The notes under the pieces are model-generated. The model was given only the letters and a program-made list of their open reading frames with translations. It was not told where the DNA came from and searched no databases. A stretch of DNA of 64,000 nucleotides, from positions 14,898,537-14,962,536 of the forward strand of contig CM055884.1 of NCBI GenBank assembly GCA_029582165.1. Reading direction: 5' to 3'. The stretch comes from Portulaca oleracea. Lineage: Eukaryota > Streptophyta > Magnoliopsida > Caryophyllales > Portulacaceae. This document shows positions 56,749 to 64,000 of the stretch, piece by piece (position 1 is the stretch's first letter; each line of letters opens with the position of its first letter). Both the position numbers and the translations under genes were made by a program.

Positions 56749-57763
56749 TGTTGAGGCCGTTGAGAAGGTTGAATTTCACAATTAAGATCTACATTCTAGG
56801 TAAGGACGTTAAAGCAAACTTCCTTGGTTTCAAACCAAGGATCAAAACACAGTGTAACTTAAATACCTCATTATATTTATGTCAATCAAAGAACAAATTA
56901 CACTTACTAAACAAAACATGAAGTAACAGCCCGAAGGCAGTTACTGATAGATTCACTGACCAAGACCGAAGGTCCTTGAGACAGCTACAAATAAGGATCG
57001 TCGTAGAAAAACCCTACCGGCGATTTGGAACATGATGGATTACATTGAAGCACACACTCACACAGCCTTAGTCCGTCGAGGCTCTGCTACACATCCTCTC
57101 ACCACCACATGTGGACACAACTAATACTCACCAAGGTCCTTGGCTATACCTTCACCAAAGGTCCTTTACTGGCTACCTTCACCACCGAACCATTGGCTAC
57201 ACATTCAGAAATCCCACCGGATTTCTTACTCCGCAATTACTTCCGTGGAATCGCCTATTTGTCTTCATCTTATGACTGCATATTTATAATGGTAGCTTGG
57301 TAGAACCGTTGGAGATGAAGGTCTTCCTTTCCTTTCTTTTTTGATTCTTTTTTCCTTCTTTTACCTTCTGATTTGCTTTCCATCTTCTGAGATCTTTTGA
57401 GATACCTTTTGCAATCTTGCTTTCCTTTTGTATCTACAAGAGTCATGCCCGTATATAATATATAATCAAAATATATATATTATATACACATAATCAAAAT
57501 AGATAATTAGAATATAATATATGGAAATATCCCTTTTCTTGATCTTGCAATATTTTCCTTCGTTGGAGTTGCCTTCCATTGAAGATATTGATCCTGCAAG
57601 ATATATCAACAATATCAGTTTATTTATAAAGAGATTTGAAGATAATTATCACTAATTTTGCTATACAAAATAACTTCCCTTTTGACGGCTTATTTTGACT
57701 TTCATTAAAACTCCGTATAAGGTCCTTCGTGTAGCTACTCAGGCAAACGACCTTGACCCAACA
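56749..57763 (-). repeat. 5' LTR of the non-autonomous element, copy 2
   Basis: TGTTGAGGCC at the left edge next to the primer site and CCCAACA at the right edge. Alignable with 55324-56337 along its length with scattered changes. Confidence 0.9.
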
Positions 57764-58447
57764 AGATATCCATTAAAAAGTGTATTATAGCTTCAACATC
57801 GGTTTTAACATTAGTCTTGATGTTTGGTGCCCATCAGTATTTAATAAATTTTAACAATTAGTCCATGTTTGGTAAAATTAGCTTGTTAAAGAGCGTAAAA
57901 TATCTAATAAGTGATAGATAAGATGGAAAGAAGTGAGTAATGTTAAAACTAAGATTGAAGTTATAATAGACTTTATAAATGTTGTCTCACCTATCAATGC
58001 ATTTAATTTGTAATTGATCCGTAGTTGACTCTTGGACCTAAAATACGTTTTGGGATACATCCAAGGGTACTTTAGTGGTCTATGTAGCTCCGACATGAAT
58101 ATCAGTCGTGTATTATAACTTCAATATTTAATTTAACCATAGTCCTGGAGTTTGGCGCCAATTGAAAAAGAAATTCAAACATGGAAAGAAAAAGAAAAAC
58201 GGTATACGAACTCTTTTTTAAACCCACAAGCTTTAAAGTCATTTTTTATTCAGCCTATAAAAGTTAGGGTCCAAAAAATTACAAATAAAAATCAATAATC
58301 CAAAAAATTAACTAACCTATACTTCGAATTTCAAAATGTAAAAAACCCTCCTAAACATGTCATTAACTTCAGCATGTGTTCATATCGATAAGCCATTTTT
58401 ATTTTTTTGTGTTGTCCTTTTATAGCGTGTGTTTTCTGCTTATTTAA

Positions 58448-58489
58448 TATATATATATATATACACACACACACGCACACACACACGTG
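58448..58489. repeat. AT/AC compound microsatellite
   Basis: (AT)n followed by (AC)n with a CGC interruption, ending ACGTGTGT. Confidence 0.95.
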
Positions 58490-59142
58490 TGTTTTATATC
58501 TTATGACACCCAAATATTTTAAGGTTTTTGGCTCAAAATAATCCTAAGTTAGAACTGAATGGTTGAAATTAATCCAAACTTACTTTTTGATTGAGCATGT
58601 GCCAAACTTTTAACCTATGTACTCTTACTAAACTAGAATTGAATTCCAACATCGCAAAACTGACTTAGCACTCTTGAAAAGTTCGCACTTGACTAAAAAT
58701 AATATGAACGGACTGAACCAGATACTAAAGCTGCATCTTCGAAATTTTTAAGGGTGTCAAATCAGCTTTATGATGTTGAAATTCAATTCTGGTTTAGTCA
58801 GAGTAATAGGTTCAAAGTTTGACACATTTTCAGCTAAAAAGTCAATATGTATTATTTTTAGTCATTCACCTCTGACTTCGGATTATTTTGAGCCAAAACC
58901 CAATATTTTATGCCAATTGCGTGAATTCTAGCAGTAAGTTATAGAATGTTTGACAGTGGTGACTATTAGTATGTTTTTTAATGTTTCTAAAACGATTTTC
59001 AGTAATGTTTTATATCTTAACACCCAAATATTCGATTCCATATCCGTGAATTATAACAGCGAGTTATAGAATGTATGGCTATTGGTGATTAGCTATCAGT
59101 ATGTTTTTCAAATGTTCCTAAAACGATTTTCAGTAATATAAT
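58490..59142. repeat. tandem duplication, first copy split by a MITE
   Basis: GTTTTATATCTTATGACACC (58490) through AACGATTTTCAGTAAT (about 59005) is repeated from GTTTTATATCTTAACACCC (59008) through the same phrase at about 59142. Without the MITE the units are about 130 bp. The second unit has an uninterrupted target site (CACCCAAATATTCGATTCC). Confidence 0.82.
58522..58901. mobile_element. MULE-type foldback MITE
   Basis: Ends GGTTTTTGGCTCAAAATAAT and ATTATTTTGAGCCAAAACC are inverted repeats. The exact 9-bp duplication AATATTTTA flanks it (58513-58521 and 58902-58910), typical of Mutator-like elements. Complementarity continues inwards (GAATTGAATTCCAACATC against GATGTTGAAATTCAATTC). No coding. 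Confidence 0.9.
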
Positions 59143-59199
59143 TAGTCATTTCCCCTAATTTCTTTGTTCCAAAATATTTATCCCTTTCACAATTATAAT

Positions 59200-60182
59200 T
59201 GTAAACAAAAATTTCTAGTCTAAAATAAATAAAGACAGGAAATTGAGAAACAAATTAATTTGTATTAATATTTAAATGTAGGCGGGTACAATCTCTGTAT
59301 TAAATACAATAAAGTAATCCTCTGATTCGATCTCCTGAAATTTGGGGTGAGTCGAGGGCGCGAACGCTTGATCTCGATCTCGAATGCAGGTCTAGCTGAA
59401 GGACTCTTGTAGTAGTTCTTGAGCTGAAGGTCTTAGGCGTTGATCTCCTTGATGCTTGGTAGCCGGAGGTTGCTCGAAGTCTAACCGTCTACAGGTTGAC
59501 TGTCGGTTGCAGTTCTTCAAGTTCTTGGATGCGAGGGCCTGAGTGCTTTATCTCGATCGATGAACTATACGAAGAAGACGACTGCAGTCTTTGATGCGAA
59601 GAACAGAAGTTGTTAAACTAGCCGACGTTAGTCCTTGTCGCTTGTAACTGGAGAGCGTCTGTAGTTAGACCCTCTGAAGGCTTTGCAGGTGTTGCTAAAA
59701 AACTCTAAAGCAGTTCTTGATCTTGATGCGGTAGAGGCTTGAAGATTCGATGTTGAACTTTTGCAAACTTCGATCCTTGGCGCTTGGTAGCTGGAGACTG
59801 CTGGCAGTTTGATCTTCTGAAGCCTCTGGAGTGCAGAATGCCGAATGTCGTCGGGGTAGACTGCAGTGTGTGTTGAAAATGAGGGAGATGACCCTTGTTT
59901 ATAGGCTCTGTAGGCCTAGGGTTACTAGGGTTTTTGTCGGCTTTGGGCTTGGGCCCAAATTAATAATTATTCCTTTAGTTTTAAATAAATAAATAATTCT
60001 GATTTTCTCTATCATAATTGACACGTGTCACGTTCTTATTGGCCATAATGTATTTCCATTTAAAATCTAATTGAATGAACCGCCGTAATTAATTTGACAC
60101 GTGGAGGGTAATAATTGGCTGAATAAATTTAATTTTTTCCACATGTCATTTTTTAATCGGTCGACAAATGTTTGCCTCCTAA
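59200..60182 (-). repeat. 3' LTR of the gag-only element
   Basis: Begins on the plus strand TGTAAACAAAAATTTC; its right edge reads GCCTCCTAAA where the other LTR reads GCGTCCTACA. Differences from the other LTR are scattered and few. Confidence 0.9.
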
Positions 60183-60529
60183 AGATGCCCCCTTCGAGAG
60201 TCAGTCGCGAACACGAATTTTGAGTGTTTGAAGCGGCTGAGTCTCGAATATAATTTGTATTTAGTGGGCATACTATTGTGCCTAAATTTCAGCTGGGCCA
60301 AACGGAGTGTGCCGCTGATTTGAAGGACAAAGATGTCATCTTGGAGCAGAATTCAACCAACACGACTAGGATGCCCCCACATTTGAATGCTTGAATGAAG
60401 TTGTCAACCAACCTGAGTATCCTATCGATGGTGCTGACTTGAAGCAAACCACTAACATGAAGATCTTGGCAAGCTAGAGTGCGGCTTGAAAGCCCAAAAT
60501 TTTGATGATTTGGAAGTTCAATCCTTTTT

Positions 60530-61560
60530 TTTTTTGCACTTTTGATTTGAGAGTCTTTGTTGTGATGACGTAAAAGTCTTTAACCTTGTTGACTTTGGAG
60601 TCTTGCACGAGTGAGCTATGGACTTTATTGACTTAAGAGTCTCTCTTATTAATTTATGAGTCTTTATCTATCTTGACTTGGAAGTCCTTAATCCTGTTGA
60701 CCTATGAGTCTTTAACTTTCTTGACTTGGGAGTCCTGCATCCTGTTGACTTGTAAGTCATTGAATTTTGCTAGCGTAGGAGTCATTCATTTTGACTTGCG
60801 GGTCGTGAACTCATGAATCTTTTATCGCGGGTGACTTGGGAGTCTTTTCTTTGGGGACCTAGGAGTAATTGCTTTTCTTCACCTTAAAATTTGATTTTGA
60901 CAATTTGGTAGTCTTGAATTTGGCTGACTTCATAGTCATCAATTTATTTGACTTGGAAGTCGGTTGGTCCGATGACTTAAGAGTATGAAGTTTGTTGACT
61001 TGAAAGTCTTTAATTTTTGTTCACTTGGAAATCGGTGAATTTAGTGACTTGAGAGTCTTGAAATTTGTTGATTTGAGAGTCTTGAATTTTTGCTGACTTG
61101 CAAATCTTGTAGATTGTTGACTTGGAAGTCATTGTCTTCTTTTTTCTTGACTTTTGAGTCTTTCATTTTGTTGATTTAAATTTGGATGACTTATGAGTCT
61201 ATGACTTGAAAGTTTTGAATTTCGACTTGGGAGTCTTTTACTTTGGTGACTTGAGAGTTTGACTTGAAAGCCTTGGGTTTGGACTTTTACGTGTCTTTCA
61301 CGATGATGACTTGGAAGTCTTGGATTTTGACTTGGGAGTCTTTACTTTTGGTAAGTTGAGAGTCTTTTTCTTGAAAGTTTGGGATTTGTACTTGTGAGTC
61401 TTTGGTTTTGATGACTTGGAAGTCTTGGATGTTGACTTGAGAGTCTTTAATTTTATGGATGACTTGAAAGTCTTGAATTTTTGATTTGCGAGTCTTGATT
61501 TGGATGACTTAAAAGTCTTGAATATTTTGACTTGTGAGTCCTTTTTTTTAAACTTGACTT
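60530..61560 (+). repeat. degenerate GACTTGGGAGTC repeat array
   Basis: Some forty variants of TTGACTTGGGAGTCTT occur with spacers of roughly 10-30 bases, for example GACTTGGAAGTC, GACTTGAGAGTCTT, GACTTGTAAGTC. The core is an inverted repeat (GACT...AGTC). On the minus strand it gives a Lys/Ser/Thr-rich open frame (61298-61627) that follows from the repeat and is not a protein family I know. Confidence 0.88.
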
Positions 61561-62777
61561 GAAAACTTGTAATAAGTTCAATCGGATTCGTCGCTCTCGT
61601 CTTCATCAAATACGATCTTGCCTTCATTTTTAAGCCTTATCACAAGCTCCTTAAAAGTTAAACACTTCTCGAACGGATGGCTAATGATCCTATGGTACTT
61701 GCAATATTTAGGGTCATTGATTCTTCCAACTTCATTTGGACGCTTCGACTTTGGAAGTTCAATAATTCCTTCTTCAAGAAGTTTATCAAGTATTTAAGGT
61801 GTATCACCGTCAGAAAAAGGGTATTCTTTGTCTTCAAGAATCATAGATGAAGGAATTCCTTTTGACGTGCCCCCGAGTGAAGTTTGCTTCTCCTTGACAC
61901 TTTGTCTTCTTGCATCATGTTTGAAAATTGTGAGCTCCATGTCATTGCCCGCGTTGCCAAGTCCTGAAAGGTTTTTGGCTTAGCCACCTTGAGGACGTAG
62001 AGCAAATCTCAGTGCATACCTTGAGTGCACATATCGACGGCCGAGGCTTTTGTGAGGCAATCCTTGCATTTGAGACTAAGGGACCTCCAATGATGAGTGT
62101 ATTCAAGGACTGGCTCATCATTCCGCTGTTTAGTATTTGTCAACTTTGTCATGCTGACGACTCGTTGAGTGCTGTAAAACCTGTTGAAAAACTCTTTCTC
62201 CATTTGTTCCCAACTGTTGATAGACTCGGGTTCCAAATCTGTATACCAGCCAAACGCGATTCCTCTTAAAGAGCGAACAAACTGCTTGACTAGTCGATCT
62301 CCTTCCGCGCCGGCATTGCTACAAGTCTCGATGAAATGAGCAATGTGTTGTTTGGGATTACCCTTTCCATCAAATTGATTGAACTTTGGGGGGTTGATAT
62401 CCCTGTGGCATTCGAAGAGTGTCAATCCTTTTTGTGTATGGCTTCGTGTATAAGTGACTCTTTCCCGATCTTTCTCCAAGTTGAGCCTTTACTGCATTTG
62501 CAATTAAGTTTTGAATATCCTCTACAGTCATTGATCCTGAAAATGAGTCTTTCTTTTCTTCCTCACCGCCATCACCTTTGGAAGATTCCTTGGAAGATTC
62601 TTCCTTGTCTATCTCTCCATCAGACTCTTGATAGGGGTGCTTTTCTATTTTCTTCATCAGCCTTGCGATTTGCTCACTTTGTTCGCTGATCTTCTTGTCT
62701 TTGTCTTCGCTCTCCCTAGCAAGTCTTTTCAACATAGTCTCTAATTCAGCGATCTTTTGTTCCATGTTGACAGCCAT
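61560..62777 (-). pseudogene. gag: gag of the non-autonomous element
   Basis: Start at 62777 (MAVNMEQKIAELETMLKRLA): a coiled coil, then a Ser/Lys/Asp/Glu-rich linker. A frame change at about 62370-62479 leads to the gag core DINPPKFNQFDGKGNPKQH, AFGWYTDLEPESINSWEQ and MEKEFFNRFYSTQR. An in-frame stop near 62008 follows MCTQGMH; beyond it are recognisable gag words (KPKTFQDLATRA) and the zinc finger CKYHRIISHPFEKC (about 61661-61711), then an acidic FDEDESDESD-like end. Gag can package the element's RNA while pol is supplied elsewhere. As seen, this copy is broken. Confidence 0.85.
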
Positions 62778-62860
62778 CGCGTTGCTTAAATCAAAGTTTG
62801 AACTTGAATTCTTGGAGAAAGAGATGAGAGACAGAGAGGTCCCAACTGGCGTGTCAAATT

Positions 62861-63844
62861 TGTAAACATAAATTTCTAGTCTAAAATAAATAAAGACAGG
62901 AAATTGAGAAACAAATTAATTTGTATTAATATTTAAATGTAGGCGGCTACAATCTCTGTATTAAATATAATAAAGTAATCCTCTGATTCAATCTCCTGAA
63001 ATTTGGGGTGAGTCCAGGGCGTGAACGCTTGATCTCGATCTCGAATGCAGGTCTAGCTGAAGGACTCTTGTAGTAGTTCTTGAGCTGAAGGTCTTAGGCG
63101 TTGATCTCCTTGATGCTTGGTAGCCGGAGGTTGCTCGAAGTCTAACCGTCTGCAGGTTGACTGTCGGTTGCAGTTCTTCAAGTTCTTGGATGCGAGGGCC
63201 TGAGTGCTTTATCTCGATCGATGAACTAGACGAAGAAGACGACTGCAGTCTTTGATGCGAAGAACAGAAGTTGTTGAACTAGCCGACGTTAGTCCTTGTC
63301 GCTTGTAACTGGAGAGCGTCTGTAGTTCGACCTTCTGAAGGCTTTGCAGGTGTTGCTAAAAAACTCTAAAGCAGTTCTTGATCTTGATGCGGTAGAGGCT
63401 TGAAGATTCGATCTTGAACTTTTGCAAACTTCGATCCTTGGCGCTTGGTAGCTGGAGACTGCTGGCAGTTTGATCTTCTGAAGCCTCTGGAGTATAGAAT
63501 GCCGAATGTCGTCGGGGTAGACTGCAGTGTGTGTTGAAAATGAGGGAGATGACCCCTATTTATAGGCTCTGTAGGCCTAGGGTTACTAGGGTTTGAGTCG
63601 GCTTTGGGCTTGGGCCCAAATTAATAATTATTCCTTTAATTTTAAATAAATAAATAATTATGATTTTCTGCATCATAATTGACACGTGTCACGATGTTAT
63701 TGGCCATAATGTATTTCCATTTAAAATCTAATTGAATGAACCGTCGTAATTAATTTGACACGTGTCGGGTAATAATTGGCCGAATAAATTTAATTTTTTC
63801 CACGTGTTATTTTTTAATAAGTCGACAAATTTTTGCGTCCTACA
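62861..63844 (-). repeat. 5' LTR of the gag-only element
   Basis: Begins on the plus strand TGTAAACATAAATTTC and ends GTCCTACA. Just left of it the minus strand reads TGACACGCCAGTTGGGACC, probably a decayed primer site for a tRNA other than Met. Confidence 0.9.
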
Positions 63845-63849
63845 ATAAT

Positions 63850-64000
63850 AATTGTAATTTTTTACTCCTAATTAATAAATTTATCACTTTTATAATTACA
63901 ACAGCTATTATCTTCAATCAAAATACGAGTAGTTTAGGTAAATTACAAATTTTTCACCTCATTTTTCAATATATATTAATCTTCTCAAATTAGGTAGATG
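63850..64000. other. AT-rich flank, no gene seen
   Basis: The sequence continues the host site (AATTGTAATT) beyond the ATAAT duplication. Nothing else was recognised. Confidence 0.6.

Larger units (their letters stand above)
55324..57763 (-). mobile_element. small non-autonomous LTR retrotransposon, copy 2
   Basis: LTRs of 1014 bp (55324-56337) and 1015 bp (56749-57763) bound a 411-bp internal domain. The primer site TGGTATCAGAGCAGGT (minus strand, 56731-56746) lies two bases from the 5' LTR. A purine run lies by the 3' LTR. Flanks AAATA and AGATA differ by one base. It is the same family as 6582-8782: LTR words (GGCTACACATTCAGAAATCC here, its complement there) and internal words (CTCTCTTAGTACTGA) are shared. 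The LTRs are about 110 bp longer than in copy 1 because of sequence around 55900-56090. No gag or pol. Confidence 0.9.
54980..58342. mobile_element. long-TIR MITE, family 2, copy 2 (split)
   Basis: Right end AACCTATACTTCG...CAAAATGT and left end TTGTATAGGGTAATTAAT match the ends of the element at 28712-29186 (left end decayed). Internal words are shared too: ATACACATCTCTTATTCATAT (near 55209) and CAAACATGGAAAGAAA (near 58176). The LTR element at 55324-57763 sits inside. Part of 57800-58140 seems to repeat the arm sequence, so the host element may itself be rearranged. Confidence 0.65.
59200..63844 (-). mobile_element. gag-only LTR retrotransposon, complete and non-autonomous
   Basis: LTRs of about 983 bp (59200-60182) and 984 bp (62861-63844) are highly similar and flanked by the exact duplication ATAAT (59195-59199 and 63845-63849). 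The internal 2.7 kb codes for gag only; protease, RT, RNase H and integrase are absent. Between gag and the 3' LTR lies about 1 kb of a degenerate repeated motif. A purine tract (GAAGGGGGCATC, minus strand) precedes the 3' LTR. The gag type (WYTDLEPESINSWEQ, CKYHRIISHPFEKC) is that of the Tat/Ogre/Retand side of gypsy elements. Confidence 0.92.

Noticed and set aside
61298..61627. Lys/Ser/Thr-rich 109-codon ORF
   Set aside because: The frame arises from the GACTTGGGAGTC repeat array. It is described under the repeat, not as a gene.

Overview
This window looks like repeat-rich, gene-poor nuclear DNA of a flowering plant, probably a eudicot; the species cannot be told from it. The support is: several plant LTR-retrotransposon lineages (Ty3/gypsy and Ty1/copia), an L1-like LINE remnant, numerous inverted-repeat DNA transposons, an endogenous plant pararetrovirus, and an inserted piece of plant mitochondrial DNA with part of cox2. 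I found no intact host protein gene, tRNA or rRNA. Almost every coding stretch belongs to a mobile element or viral insert and is broken by stops or frameshifts.

Layout. 1-6511: 5' part of a minus-strand chromovirus-type gypsy element (RT, protease, gag, an unusual leader ORF, a 2.8 kb LTR), running off the left edge. 6531-15864: remnants of a second gypsy family (two related LTRs, gag, pol and protease scraps), interrupted by a complete small non-autonomous LTR element (6582-8782, TSD AGAAA) and a probable solo LTR (11652-12578). 16150-24976: an LINE remnant split by two insertions. One is a 2.2 kb LTR-like insert (16467-18689, TSD TATCC) that carries mitochondrial DNA; the other is an almost full-length copia element (18918-24971, TSD CAAGT). 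25135-30941: a cluster of inverted-repeat elements and microsatellites. 33126-34169: a probable solo LTR. 35505-36110: a poly(A)-ended retroposed sequence.

37560-44300 is a decayed endogenous caulimovirid. Its order of coat protein, movement protein, protease-RT-RNase H, downstream ORF and promoter/poly(A) region fits cavemovirus- or solendovirus-like viruses. It carries an hAT-type MITE with an 8-bp TSD inside its polymerase and a 281-bp tandem duplication. 45425-49580: a 5'-truncated minus-strand copia element. 49585-54927: a minus-strand gypsy element of the family seen at 10-15 kb. 54980-58342: an inverted-repeat element split by a second, inverted copy of the small non-autonomous LTR element. 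58490-59160: a tandem duplication, one copy carrying a MULE-type MITE. 59200-63844: a complete LTR element (TSD ATAAT) with gag but no pol.

These parts do not form a host pathway. The region is a stack of nested insertions whose target-site duplications give the relative order of several events. The non-autonomous elements (6.6-8.8 kb, 55.3-57.8 kb, 59.2-63.8 kb) would have needed pol proteins supplied by other elements. Coordinates with a named TSD are reliable to the base; the other element edges are approximate.
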